A DNA stretch of 64,000 nt. Origin: Lentimicrobiaceae bacterium (GTDB lineage: Bacteria > Bacteroidota > Bacteroidia > Bacteroidales > JALOCA01). The position numbers were made by a program, and so were the translations under genes. Of the stretch, positions 25,513 through 36,100 are shown in pieces (within the stretch, counting starts at the first letter, position 1; every line of letters starts with the position of its first letter). Under the pieces are notes generated by a model. It did no database searches, was not told the DNA's origin, and worked only from the letters and a program-made list of their open reading frames with translations. The stretch lies in contig JALOCA010000004.1 in assembly GCA_023227965.1 (NCBI GenBank), forward strand, positions 1 to 64,000, in the 5' to 3' direction.

Positions 25513-27837
25513 ATGAGCCACGTCCGAATCCCAGTATTGATATTGCTGATTTGTAGCTTATTCTTTTCATGTACATCTTCTAAAAACTCAGTCCGAAAAG
25601 GATATTTATTGGATAAAAATAAAATAACCATCAGCAACAATCAAATCACAAAAGATGAGATTAATGGCTATATTTTACAAAAACATAATAAAAAATTTCT
25701 TGGTATATTCCGGTTTAATATATGGGTTTATGAAACTGCAAACCAAGGTAAGGACAACCGTGTAAACAGATGGTTAAAAAAAACAATAGGACAAAAGCCT
25801 GTTATTCTTGATACTGTACAAACGAATACTTCGTTAAAACAAATAAAAGCCTATCTGAACAATAAGGGATATTTTTCTTCACATATAGCAAAAAATATTA
25901 AATATAAAAAGAAAAAAGCTATAGTAAATTACAATATTCGTTTATCAACTCCTTATACCATCCGCAATATCAGTTATGCAATTCGCGATCGGATGATTGA
26001 CTCCCTGGTTACATCAGATATTCCACAATCGTTCCTCAAAAAAGGTGATATATATAATGCCTATACACTGGAAGATGAACGCGACAGGATCACCACATTT
26101 TTGAAAAACAACGGTTTTTATTATTTTTCCAAGGAATATATTCTTTTTCATGTAGATAGTACCTTAAAAAGCCATCAACTTAATATTACAATTGATATTC
26201 AGGATAGTAAAAAACAATTTGCCAACAATTCTAATTTTTCGGAAACGAGAAGCCACCCTCGATGCTTTATCAATTCTATTTACATATTTCCGGATTTTTC
26301 TCCAGAAGTTGGTACAAATGTGCCTTTTGACACTATTAATTCGGGAAACAACCGCTATTTTCTGTATAAGGATAAATTACGTCTAAAACCCAAATCGGTG
26401 ATAAGGAATTTATTTCTCAAAAAAAATTCGCCCTACCGTATGGAAGACGTGCAGCTTACTTACAACCGCTTGTCGGGTTTGGGAGTAATACGGTTTGTTA
26501 ATTTTGACTTTTCTTCTTCCCCTGATAAAAAATCTACAGTGGACAGTACTTGGCTTGACTGCCATATTCAACTAACAAGAAATCCATTACAAAGAACCTC
26601 GTATGGAACTGAAGGCACAAACAAAGGAGGGTATCTTGGCATAACAGGATATTCAACATATCAAAATATCAATATTTTCAGAGGATCTGAAATCCTCAAT
26701 CTCAAGTTGAAAGGCTCACTCGAAATGCAAAAAAATCTTGGGAAATCCCAACCTTCCAATGAATTTTTATTTTTCAACACCATAGAAACAGGTATTGAAG
26801 CCCGTTTTGATTTTCCCCGGATTGTTTTCCCTGTTAAACAGGAAAGGGTTTCCAAATTTTCGAGCCCCAATACTAGCCTTACCGGTGGTTTTAATTTCCA
26901 GTTACGACCTTTCTACAAACGCTATATTACCAATCTTTCTTTTGGATACGAGTGGAAACAAAGTCAAACCATTGCCCATATTTTATCACCTTTTGAAATT
27001 AATTCTGTTCGCATTTTTCCCTCATCTGAGTTTACCGATTATTTAAATTCGCTTAAAGACCCACGCTATAAATACCAGTACACAGACCATTTAATTATGG
27101 CGCTGAAATACAGCCTTATATTTAGCAACCAGGGGCAAAGACACCAGAAACACTTTGAATACTTCCGTTTGAATATGGAAACATCTGGCAATAGCCTTAA
27201 CTTGTACAGCAAATACATTGATAACACCCGGAATGCCAATGGAGATTATACCTTGTTTAATATCCGTTATGCGCAATACCTAAGAAGTGATTTTGATTTT
27301 AGGTATTACAATGCCATTAATCCACGGAATCTGATAGTGATAAGAGCCGCCGCAGGATTAGGTTATGCTTATGGAAATTCGAAATCTCTGCCTTTTGAAA
27401 AAGGTTTTTATTCCGGAGGAGCTAATGGCATGCGGGGATGGAGAATTCGCTCTCTTGGTCCGGGGGCTTTCCGGGATACTTCGGACGCCAATTTTGATAA
27501 AATGGGTGATATTTTGTTGGAAGGAAATATGGAATACCGTTTCCCCATTTATCGTTTTTTGAAAGGTGCATTTTTTGCCGATGCAGGAAATATATGGACG
27601 TTGAACACTAATTCCGACTTTCCTGATGGGAAATTTTCCTCTTCTACCTTTATTAATCAAATAGCAATGGACGCCGGTTTTGGGATTCGGCTCGATTTTA
27701 GTTATTTCATTTTCAGAATTGATGGTGCTATTCCTATCCGTAGTCCATCACTCCCGCAGGAAGATCGTTGGATTAAAGTACCTGCAATGCAAATTGGAGA
27801 TATTATCTGGAATTTTGCTATAGGTTATCCGTTTTAG
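25513..27837 (+). CDS. tamL: TamL-like BamA-superfamily outer-membrane lipoprotein
   Basis: A 774-residue protein. A lipoprotein signal peptide with the lipobox FFSC gives an acylated Cys at about residue 20. POTRA-type repeats occupy about 100-370 (for example IKAYLNNKGYF, ITTFLKNNGFYYFSKEYI). A 16-strand BamA-type barrel forms the C-terminal half, with the conserved FYSGGANGMRGWRIRSLGPGAF (about 635-656, the GRGF/RGWR lid-lock motif) and a terminal strand ending in Phe (IGYPF). Bacteroidota use this lipid-anchored TamA relative, TamL, probably with TamB. The 3' end overlaps ispF by 20 nt on the opposite strand. Confidence 0.88.
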   Translation: MSHVRIPVLILLICSLFFSCTSSKNSVRKGYLLDKNKITISNNQITKDEINGYILQKHNKKFLGIFRFNIWVYETANQGKDNRVNRWLKKTIGQKPVILDTVQTNTSLKQIKAYLNNKGYFSSHIAKNIKYKKKKAIVNYNIRLSTPYTIRNISYAIRDRMIDSLVTSDIPQSFLKKGDIYNAYTLEDERDRITTFLKNNGFYYFSKEYILFHVDSTLKSHQLNITIDIQDSKKQFANNSNFSETRSHPRCFINSIYIFPDFSPEVGTNVPFDTINSGNNRYFLYKDKLRLKPKSVIRNLFLKKNSPYRMEDVQLTYNRLSGLGVIRFVNFDFSSSPDKKSTVDSTWLDCHIQLTRNPLQRTSYGTEGTNKGGYLGITGYSTYQNINIFRGSEILNLKLKGSLEMQKNLGKSQPSNEFLFFNTIETGIEARFDFPRIVFPVKQERVSKFSSPNTSLTGGFNFQLRPFYKRYITNLSFGYEWKQSQTIAHILSPFEINSVRIFPSSEFTDYLNSLKDPRYKYQYTDHLIMALKYSLIFSNQGQRHQKHFEYFRLNMETSGNSLNLYSKYIDNTRNANGDYTLFNIRYAQYLRSDFDFRYYNAINPRNLIVIRAAAGLGYAYGNSKSLPFEKGFYSGGANGMRGWRIRSLGPGAFRDTSDANFDKMGDILLEGNMEYRFPIYRFLKGAFFADAGNIWTLNTNSDFPDGKFSSSTFINQIAMDAGFGIRLDFSYFIFRIDGAIPIRSPSLPQEDRWIKVPAMQIGDIIWNFAIGYPF

Positions 27838-28306
27838 CCAGCAAAACGATGACTTGAGCTTCCACACCTTTTTCTTCCCCTACAGCGCCTAATTTTTCTG
27901 CTGTTTTTGCTTTAATATTAACATTATCAGTGGGCATATTCATAATACCCGACAAGGTACTTACCATCAATGGTATGTAGTTTGCCAAACGGGGCTGCTG
28001 AATAATAACGGTAGCATCAACATTTACAACATAAAAGCCCTTATCTGTAATTAGCGCCATAACTTTTTTGAGAAGAATCTTACTGTCTATCCCTTTAAAT
28101 TCCTGAGAAGTATCAGGGAAATGATATCCTATATCCCGTAAAGCCGCTGCGCCCAATAGTGCATCACAAAGTGCATGAATCAGGGTATCAGCATCAGAAT
28201 GTCCTACGGCTCCTTTGGTATGGGGTATTTTCACTCCGCCAAGCCAAAGGTTGCAGCCCAAGGCAAGGCAGTGTATATCATAGCCCAAGCCCACCCTGAA
28301 ATTCAC
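27818..28306 (-). CDS. ispF: 2-C-methyl-D-erythritol 2,4-cyclodiphosphate synthase
   Basis: A 162-residue MEP-pathway enzyme that makes MEcPP from CDP-methylerythritol phosphate, releasing CMP. Zinc ligands are Asp10 and His12 (GYDIH) and His44 (TLIHALCDALLG). The signature AVGHSDADTL and the C-terminal IKAKTAEKLGAVGEEKGVEAQ are present. Length is normal. It overlaps the tamL 3' end by 20 nt convergently. It is 28 nt downstream of porV on the same strand and may be read with it. Confidence 0.97.
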   Translation of the reverse strand: MNFRVGLGYDIHCLALGCNLWLGGVKIPHTKGAVGHSDADTLIHALCDALLGAAALRDIGYHFPDTSQEFKGIDSKILLKKVMALITDKGFYVVNVDATVIIQQPRLANYIPLMVSTLSGIMNMPTDNVNIKAKTAEKLGAVGEEKGVEAQVIVLLAKTDNL

Positions 28307-28334
28307 GTTTATTTTCTTTTGTCAGAAATATATT

Positions 28335-29567
28335 TTATTTAAGGCTCTTATCTTTTTTATTAAGAGCAGCAAAATCAAACAAGAGAGTGAAGCGTAACGT
28401 ATTTTCCAACGGATTTTTCTGGTCGGTAGGAATGAGATAAGAGAAATCAAGGCCGAAAACATTGTATTTTAATCCCGCACCAAGGGTAAAATATTTGCGG
28501 TTCCCTTTCATTTCATCTTCATAGAAGTATCCACCCCTGATGGCAAACTGTTTTTCGTACCAGTATTCTACGCCTATGGAATAAGATATTTCTTTTATTT
28601 CTTCACTAAATCCGTCGGGAGCATCATAAAACGACTGTAACATACCTGAAACTACGGATACATCCGGGTTTTTCCCTTTTAAAATTTTTTGATTTCCATC
28701 GGGTCCCACAACAGGTCCATTACTATCCGTCTCATAAATGGGAGGAGTAGGAACCAACAATTTATTAAAATCAACCATGAAGGTAAGGCTGTTAAATTCG
28801 TCGAGATTTAACAAAAGAGAAGGTCCAAGGCGGAGGTTGGTAGGTATAAAGTCTTTGCGGGTATTGTCGTCAGAATAAGATATCTTTGTACCTATATTTG
28901 AAATATCAAGTCCAAATGAAAATTTTCCATCAATATTATTTTGGGGGAAAGAAATATCGTCAACATAATAAACAGCCACATCGGCAGCTACGGATCTGCC
29001 CGGTTTTGTGGAAGAAGTTCCCACATTAATATTTTGCGTAATATTGGAATTAATAAACCGTCCTGCTACGGCTCCAGACCATTTGGGTGAAAATTTCCGG
29101 GAATATGCAAGGTCAATAGCAAATTCGTTTGGGTTGCGGGTAGCAATTCTTTCGGCATTAACATCGGTAAACTCTATTTGACCCAGTGAAAAGAATAAAA
29201 GAGAGGCGGCGATTGCGTGTTGTTCTCCAAGTTTATAATATCCTGTTACATAATAAAGGTTTATGTCATCTACCAAAGCTTTTAGCCAAGGGCTATACGC
29301 AACAGAAAAACCAAGATTATTTTCAATAAATGCATATTTTGCAGGGTTCCAATGCATAGAATTGGCATCGGGGGAAGAAGAAACTCCAGCATCGCCCATA
29401 GCCCCTGCCCGGGCATCGGGTGATATCATCAGAAAAGGAACTGCTGTAGTTATAGTATTGAGATTACGCCCAATATAATCACTCTTACTCTGCGCAAAGC
29501 AATTGGTAATTTGTGTTGTCAGAAGAATAATAAATGCGATTGATGCGATTTTCTTGATTTGATACAT
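28335..29567 (-). CDS. porV: Type IX secretion outer-membrane protein PorV (LptO)
   Basis: A 410-residue FadL-like barrel. The signal peptide (MYQIKKIASIAFIILLTTQ to CFAQ) leads to the PorV signature ITTAVPFLMISPDARAGAMG and SPDANSMHWNPAKYAF. The C-terminal strands end FTLLFDFAALNKK. In type IX secretion PorV shuttles cargo from the SprA translocon to the PorU sortase. The ATG at 29567 was chosen because it starts the signal peptide; the frame extends eight codons further. It lies 73 nt downstream of a porU gene, an arrangement also seen in Flavobacterium (gldJ-porU-porV). Confidence 0.93.
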   Translation of the reverse strand: MYQIKKIASIAFIILLTTQITNCFAQSKSDYIGRNLNTITTAVPFLMISPDARAGAMGDAGVSSSPDANSMHWNPAKYAFIENNLGFSVAYSPWLKALVDDINLYYVTGYYKLGEQHAIAASLLFFSLGQIEFTDVNAERIATRNPNEFAIDLAYSRKFSPKWSGAVAGRFINSNITQNINVGTSSTKPGRSVAADVAVYYVDDISFPQNNIDGKFSFGLDISNIGTKISYSDDNTRKDFIPTNLRLGPSLLLNLDEFNSLTFMVDFNKLLVPTPPIYETDSNGPVVGPDGNQKILKGKNPDVSVVSGMLQSFYDAPDGFSEEIKEISYSIGVEYWYEKQFAIRGGYFYEDEMKGNRKYFTLGAGLKYNVFGLDFSYLIPTDQKNPLENTLRFTLLFDFAALNKKDKSLK

Positions 29568-29590
29568 AATATTTCTTAAATTAAAGGGCA

Positions 29591-29598
29591 CAAATTTA
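29591..29598 (-). promoter_or_regulatory. Possible porV promoter (-7 box)
   Basis: Minus strand TAAATTTG fits TAnnTTTG, 24 nt upstream of the porV ATG in the porU-porV gap. A -33 TTTG is not evident. It may allow porV expression independent of the porU genes. Confidence 0.4.
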
Positions 29599-29640
29599 TT
29601 AAAAATCTATTTAGTAAAACTAAACGAAAATATATCCGTG

Positions 29641-32600
29641 TTATTGTTTACTAACTATTACCTTACCCGAAGTTTCTATATAATTATTTTTACTTTCCAG
29701 TATTTTAACTTTGTAAATATACATCCCATTAGATATGGGGCTACCATTGTCAGATCTCCCATCCCACTCAACTAATTGGGATACATATCCTTCAGAAGTA
29801 ATTTGCACAGGTCCTATCGTTTTTATCTTATTCCCGGTCATTGTACAGATTTCAATCAGCATAGAGAGTCCTCCGTTGAATTGGTTATGCGAAAATTCAA
29901 ACCAGGTTTTATCGCTGAAAGGATTGGGATAGCAAAGCACGTTATGCGTTTTTAACTGTATAGTATTCTGAACATTAAATTCTATTTCCGCTTCGGAAGA
30001 ATTGTTATAAAGATCCCAAGCTCTAAGTGTCAGGGTATGCTTTCCTTCAGGAAGGGTTTCTAACTGCAATTTGATTATCCCGTCGGTATAATTATCTACT
30101 AACGGTGTAAAGTAATCATTTACAATAAAAGAAGAATAATTATTGTGATCGGTAGTCAGGATAATATTGTGTCCTATGCCTGAATTCAAAACATTGATTC
30201 CGCTGGTGTCGTGCAAAGCTGCCATCAGCATCGCATTGTTATGTACGACATCTTCTGAACGAAATGATGTATCATTCAAGTACATGGAAATAGCAGGACC
30301 TTCGGTATCAGGCAAAGGATCAGGATTTATACCGCCTATGACAATTTTATCGAAATAACCGGTAGCATCCACCGAACCATTTTCGGCATAAAAGCTGAAT
30401 TTGCCGAAGCCGTTAGACAGCATAATATCGCGGGGAATGAGTACATTGATAGTAAAATCTCCGTTCACCACACTTGCAGAACCATCGAAAATAACATTTT
30501 TTTGAAGGAAAAAACCAGTTTTATAACTATCCCAATCGTTTCCAAGCGTGTGGTATTCTGTTGATTTATCAAAGATTTTTACAAAAACCTTTCCATTAAA
30601 GTCGTCTACTTTTTCCCCGGATGCATTTGTGATTATCCCGGATAAAGAAAATCTGTCGAAAGCCTGTAAGGTATCTGCAAATTTTTCTATCTGTATATCA
30701 TTAATTTTTGTAGCCAATACGTGCAACTTAGGATACGCCAGCCTGAGTGCAGGGTCACCCAATAAAACAAAATTTTTGAAATATATAGAAGAAGGGACCT
30801 TTGATTTTTTCACAATATCGCCGAGCCGTAAATAATTTCCCTGTTCATCTCTTGCAAAAACATAATTGTAAAATCTTTTGTTCAGGTTAAAGTTAGGGGT
30901 GGAAAAAGCCGGTCGTGTTGTAGTAAATAATGCTATTCCGCCTCCGTTGCTATTCAGCATTACCCATTCGCCGGCAGACACCCTTTCAGGGTCGTCGAAA
31001 CGGCTGAATTCGCAGGTTGCAGTGATAAAAAGTGGCAGGCAATCAATATTTTCCCATTCTTCTATGTCCTGAGTTGTAGCCAATCCTTCGCCGGAAAGTC
31101 CTAATTCGCTGCCATGTCCGGTATAATTTATAATTAGTGCACCCTGTTCAATACGCTTTGCAAGGGCTTTCGTAGCGTCCGGGTACGAAGAGCTTGTCGC
31201 ATTAGTAATTTGTTTGTACGAATCAAGGTATATTTTATCAATATTGTATACAGGGTCTTTATCTTTTACAATCTCGCTAAGCTCTTCCGCCTGGTCGAAA
31301 TGCAGGTTTTTATTTTCATCATCGGCAATAAAACAGGTAATATTTCTCCAATCGCGCAGAGTAAGAGGAGAAGGAATCATGTAATGTTCAATTTTGTTGA
31401 CGATTGCATCGGCTTCTGCCACTGTTGAAACCGCTAAACGTCCAATTCCTATGTCCACATTTCCTACAGCACCTTCTCCTTCCTCTTTGTCAAGAAGTCC
31501 GTAAAAGTCATCACAAACATAGGAACCTGTGCTAACTAATGATTCCTCGGATTGAAAAGTAGGAACGAAGTTATTATTATCGGGATACCTGTTTTTAGGA
31601 TCAAATGAACCATCACCAAACAATAATAGATACCTCGGACGACTGAGAGAATCGGAAGTAAAGTAAACATTTCTTACAAAATCGCGAATGGCTGCAATAT
31701 CCTGAATGCCGGAAGAAAATTCGTTATAAATTTCCGGAAGAATGGTTACTGCATATGTGAGGCCATCGTTGTTTTTGTGCAATTCGCCAAGCCGTACTGC
31801 CTGATTGTAAAATACTTCTTGTGTAATAATAAGTAAATCAATATTTTTAACAGAATGCAGGTTCTGATTATTAATTAAGCCTATCAATTCAGGTGTAAAA
31901 AATTGCGAAGCATCAAAAGCAACAAACTCGCATAAAGTATCGGTTGGCAAGGTAAAAAACAGGGAGTCTCCTACCACTTGGGGAATAATTTCTTTTATTG
32001 AAGTTGGTCGTGATAAATCCCAGATAGTTGGCACCTGAGTGCTAAACTGCATTCCAAAACGAGTAATTTTTTGATAACCTGTTGCATACGCATTTCTGAA
32101 CAAAAGCTGACCACTTCTGAATTTCAATTGCCTTTCAATATTAAGTTCAATAAAATCAAGCCAGCCTTGCGAAGAAACGGTTCCTGGATTGTACTGCAGG
32201 CTCAGATTCAATTCGGGCTGAGTGATTGTAAAGGTTTTGAGCTGCATGGCAGAACGGGCATAAACAGAACTCAATGCCGGGTCAAGATCAGGCACATCGC
32301 AATGCAGAATGGATACATCATCTTTTATAATATCAAATGAAGTAGAATCTGCCGACTTTGCAGCTATCTTCAAACGGACTCCGGCAGGTTTTCCTACTAC
32401 TACATCCTGAAAATAGTAGGAGGGTAATTCAATTTTTGTTTGCAGGTTATCAAACTTTTCTCCATACCAATCCTTTCCTGATTTTATAAGATTGATGCTG
32501 TCTTTTTCGTAAACACGATAATCGGTAAAAGTTGTTGCGTAGGAATTGGGCACAAAAGGGTAAACTGAAGATTCGACTATCCGTTTTCCTTCCTCAGTAT

Positions 32601-33126
32601 TAAAATTCAGAAAATAACAATTATAATCAGCATACAGGTGCTTAATGTGTTCATACACTTTGTAAAACGGATTAATTCTCCATGAATCGGGCGATTTACC
32701 ATAAAAAAGAAAAAAATCGCCAGGATTAAATTCCCCATCGCCACCGTCGTTTACATATATTGCATTTTCGAGTAAATCTATGGGACGATAGTAGGTATTG
32801 GATTCGGGTAAAATTCCGAAAGAATTACCAAACACCCTGATTTTTTGCGGATTAATACCAGCCGCATCAATGCCCCAAGCATTTAGCTGTTCGTATGTAA
32901 TTTTATAAATCCCGCTTTCCTTCACCTTTATTTTATACCAATTACCGGAAGCAAGCACCGAATTTTCAGCAAAGGCAGCCTGTTCTGGTTTTGTTTGCGA
33001 CTTTGCGTAGTCAATATTTTGAAAAAGTTCACCAATACGACCATTATAATTTAAAGGTACTACCTGTTGCGCATTTAATATGCCAAAAAGGCAAAATACC
33101 ACAAATACAGTAAATATTTTTTTCAT
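29641..33126 (-). CDS. porU: Type IX secretion sortase PorU, downstream paralogue
   Basis: A 1161-residue gingipain-like (C25) transpeptidase that removes the C-terminal sorting signal of T9SS cargo at the cell surface. Signal peptide MKKIFTVFVVFCLFGILNAQ. The PorU N-terminal region (WYKIKVKESGIYKITY) is followed by the C25 domain (about 430-800) with catalytic His671 in NYTGHGSE and Cys705 in TATCEFSRFDDP. The C-terminus has an FlgD/CTD-like fold (CYPNPFSDKTWFEFSHNQ, WDGRSDNGSPISNGMYIYKV). It lies between porV and a second full-length porU, 32 nt apart. Either copy could be the main sortase. Confidence 0.92.
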   Translation of the reverse strand: MKKIFTVFVVFCLFGILNAQQVVPLNYNGRIGELFQNIDYAKSQTKPEQAAFAENSVLASGNWYKIKVKESGIYKITYEQLNAWGIDAAGINPQKIRVFGNSFGILPESNTYYRPIDLLENAIYVNDGGDGEFNPGDFFLFYGKSPDSWRINPFYKVYEHIKHLYADYNCYFLNFNTEEGKRIVESSVYPFVPNSYATTFTDYRVYEKDSINLIKSGKDWYGEKFDNLQTKIELPSYYFQDVVVGKPAGVRLKIAAKSADSTSFDIIKDDVSILHCDVPDLDPALSSVYARSAMQLKTFTITQPELNLSLQYNPGTVSSQGWLDFIELNIERQLKFRSGQLLFRNAYATGYQKITRFGMQFSTQVPTIWDLSRPTSIKEIIPQVVGDSLFFTLPTDTLCEFVAFDASQFFTPELIGLINNQNLHSVKNIDLLIITQEVFYNQAVRLGELHKNNDGLTYAVTILPEIYNEFSSGIQDIAAIRDFVRNVYFTSDSLSRPRYLLLFGDGSFDPKNRYPDNNNFVPTFQSEESLVSTGSYVCDDFYGLLDKEEGEGAVGNVDIGIGRLAVSTVAEADAIVNKIEHYMIPSPLTLRDWRNITCFIADDENKNLHFDQAEELSEIVKDKDPVYNIDKIYLDSYKQITNATSSSYPDATKALAKRIEQGALIINYTGHGSELGLSGEGLATTQDIEEWENIDCLPLFITATCEFSRFDDPERVSAGEWVMLNSNGGGIALFTTTRPAFSTPNFNLNKRFYNYVFARDEQGNYLRLGDIVKKSKVPSSIYFKNFVLLGDPALRLAYPKLHVLATKINDIQIEKFADTLQAFDRFSLSGIITNASGEKVDDFNGKVFVKIFDKSTEYHTLGNDWDSYKTGFFLQKNVIFDGSASVVNGDFTINVLIPRDIMLSNGFGKFSFYAENGSVDATGYFDKIVIGGINPDPLPDTEGPAISMYLNDTSFRSEDVVHNNAMLMAALHDTSGINVLNSGIGHNIILTTDHNNYSSFIVNDYFTPLVDNYTDGIIKLQLETLPEGKHTLTLRAWDLYNNSSEAEIEFNVQNTIQLKTHNVLCYPNPFSDKTWFEFSHNQFNGGLSMLIEICTMTGNKIKTIGPVQITSEGYVSQLVEWDGRSDNGSPISNGMYIYKVKILESKNNYIETSGKVIVSKQ

Positions 33127-33158
33127 ATTTTGATACTAGTATGGTAACATACAAACTA

Positions 33159-36100
33159 TTAATTTTTTACAACTACAAGTTTTCCCCCCTTTTCCGCAGA
33201 ATATCCATCATTGGTTATCACGTTGAGTCTGTAAAGATACAACCCTTGTCTTACACTACTACCATTACTATCTTTCCCATTCCAAACGGCTGCAACCGAA
33301 CGGTATCCATCGGCAGTAAAAGTACTTTCCATCGAAGTAACTAATTGCCCCTCTGATGAATATATTTTCACTATTGCTTTCATTTGTTTACCTGCCTGGT
33401 TATGGTCAAAAATGATTTTTGTTTCATCCGAAAAGGGATTAGGGGCATTCAATACATGGGTAAGGTTGAATTTCCCAGAATTTTTCACATAAAATTCAAT
33501 ATATGCCTGCGATGAGTGATTAAAAACATCCCATACTTTTAGCGAAATAGTATGCAACCCCTCGGTTAGTCCGAAAAAAGGATAAAGTATAAAGCCTTCC
33601 TTGTAGGTGTTAAGTACCGACTCGTAATAGTCATTGAGTATTTGGGGTTCTTCAGTATTTCCGTCAAGTACTGCTATGATATCATGTCCAATGCCGTTGC
33701 CTACGGTGTTGATACCGCTCGAATCGCTGATATAAGCATACAGTTTTGGATTTTCGTCGGTGATTCCGCCTGATTCGAAATTTTTATCGTTTATATACAT
33801 TTGAATGTCAGGGCCTGCATCATCATCGGCTAAATATTCAGCCATACCACCTACTATGATATTGTTATCGTATCCGGAGGCGTCGTTTTTATCACTATAA
33901 GCATAAAAACTCAATTTGCCGTTTCCATATTGGAATGCGATGTCGCGGGGAACAATAAAATTAAGTACAAAGTTTCCATTTGTTACATTTGCTTTTCCTT
34001 TGTAAATAATACTTTTTCTGAGTTGGAAAGTAATTGTACTTCCGCCATCGTTGCCTTTTGTTTCAATGGTATTTATTTTATCAAAAACTTCAATATTTAC
34101 CGTACCGTTAAAATCATCCACTTTACGATTCCCGATGTCCCTTATTTCCCCTCTCACTTCAATGTCTGATAATGCTTTAAGGGTATCTGTTGCATTTCCG
34201 GTAAATTTATCAATTATAGAAGTGGTTACTACCTTTAATTCAGGGTAGTTAATAGTTATAGCAGGGTCGCCAAGCAGGATAAACTTTTGTCCGTTGGTGG
34301 GGTCTGAACCATTTTCACGTTTGGCAAGTTTTAAAATATCACCCAGTTTAGGATTTTTGTCGTTTAATTTTTGGAGGGCATATTTATACAAACTCATGTT
34401 TAGATGTGCATTGGGGTCACCATAGGTAGGTCTCGTGGTAGTGAACATGGCAATGGCACCTCCATTGGGGTTCAAAAATACTAATTCACCTGCCGAAACC
34501 CTTCCGGGGTCATCAAACCGGCTGAACTCGCAAGTTGCAGTTACAAAACAAGGCAAGTTATTTATGTTTTTCCAACTTTCAATATCGTTGATTTCTAACA
34601 CTCTTTCATGTGCCCATCCCACTTCTCCACCATGTCCTGTATAGTTGAGAAACAGCGCACCTTTTTCTACCCGTTTGTTAATACTTACATTTACATCGGG
34701 GTAGCGGTTTCCACCCGGAGTAGATACCTGTTCGTACGCATCCAGGTAAATTTTATCAATGTTAAAGGTAGGATAAGTGCTTTCAATGTATTTTGCAATT
34801 GCTTCCGTTTGCTCAATATGTATGTTTCCTTCCTCATCGTCGGCAACAAAGCAAATTATGTTTCTCCACTCGCCCATTATTTCCGGACTTTGCACTGAAT
34901 AATACATTATTTTATCCACCATTTTTTCTGCTTCTTCAAGGGTATTTACAGGAAGTCTTCCTATACCCACATCAAGATTTGCTACAAATGTATTTCCTTC
35001 ATTATTTTCCAAAAAACCAAAATAGTCATCTGTAACATATGATGTTACATCATTATAAGATGCTTTACTCTGGAATGATGGTATTTTATTGGTGTTATTC
35101 TGCAGGTAATCCTTATAATCATACGAGCCATCACCAAACAAAAGAACATACTGTAAAGGAGTACTTTTTTGTCCCCTGTCATAAAGCATTTTTATAAAGT
35201 CGCGGATGGCAGAGATATCTTGGGCACCTGAAGAAAACTCATTGTAAATCTGTTGCGGAGTAACAACTGTAACAGATAAATTGTCATGTTCTGCATGAAA
35301 AGTAGCAAGACGGTATGCTTGTTCTGAAACATCAGGATGTGTAATAATCAGCATCTCTGTAGGTTCGAGAGCATGTAGGTTTTGATTATCAATTTTACCA
35401 AAATTTTCAACCTGGTAATACAAAGAGCCGTCGAAAGCTACAAATTCGTGTAATTTGCTGCTCTGCCATCTATAAGTATTAATATTTCCATTTGTATTAA
35501 GCGAAAGCCTGGCAATACTGTCAGGGTAGGTAACATCCCAAACCTGGGTTTCTGAAGCCGACGATTCAAGCCGGAGTTCAGCAATTTTACCATCACCTAC
35601 TGATGTAATATCCCTAAAAGGTAGTTGACCTCCATGGAAGATCAAGTTTCTGATTACATTCAGTTCAATAAAGTTCAACCAGCCTATTGATGATGAAGCC
35701 GGCTTGTTATAAGTAGTTTTAACATTTATGGAAGGTGAAGTAACCATAAATTCTTTATTACCCAAAGCTTCAACGGCATATTCATGGCTATTTCTAGGGT
35801 CTGAAAAATTAACAACTACATTTAAGGCTTCCCCTTCTATAGTAAAGCTGAAAACACTTGCCTGGGGTGATTTTGCCGCCACGTTAGCATTAAGAATTAC
35901 TGGTGAAGCCGTATTCAAATCGGGAAAATTGAAGTTAAAATCATAACTTTTTACGGCATCAAAGACTTCGCCCAGCCATATTCTTCCTGATTTTATAAGG
36001 TTAATTTTTTCTTCCTCATGGTAAGCGTAATCGTTAAAAGTATTTACGTGGTTTGTTGGCGAAAGAGAAGATGATGCTAATAATGAAATCCTTTTCCCTA

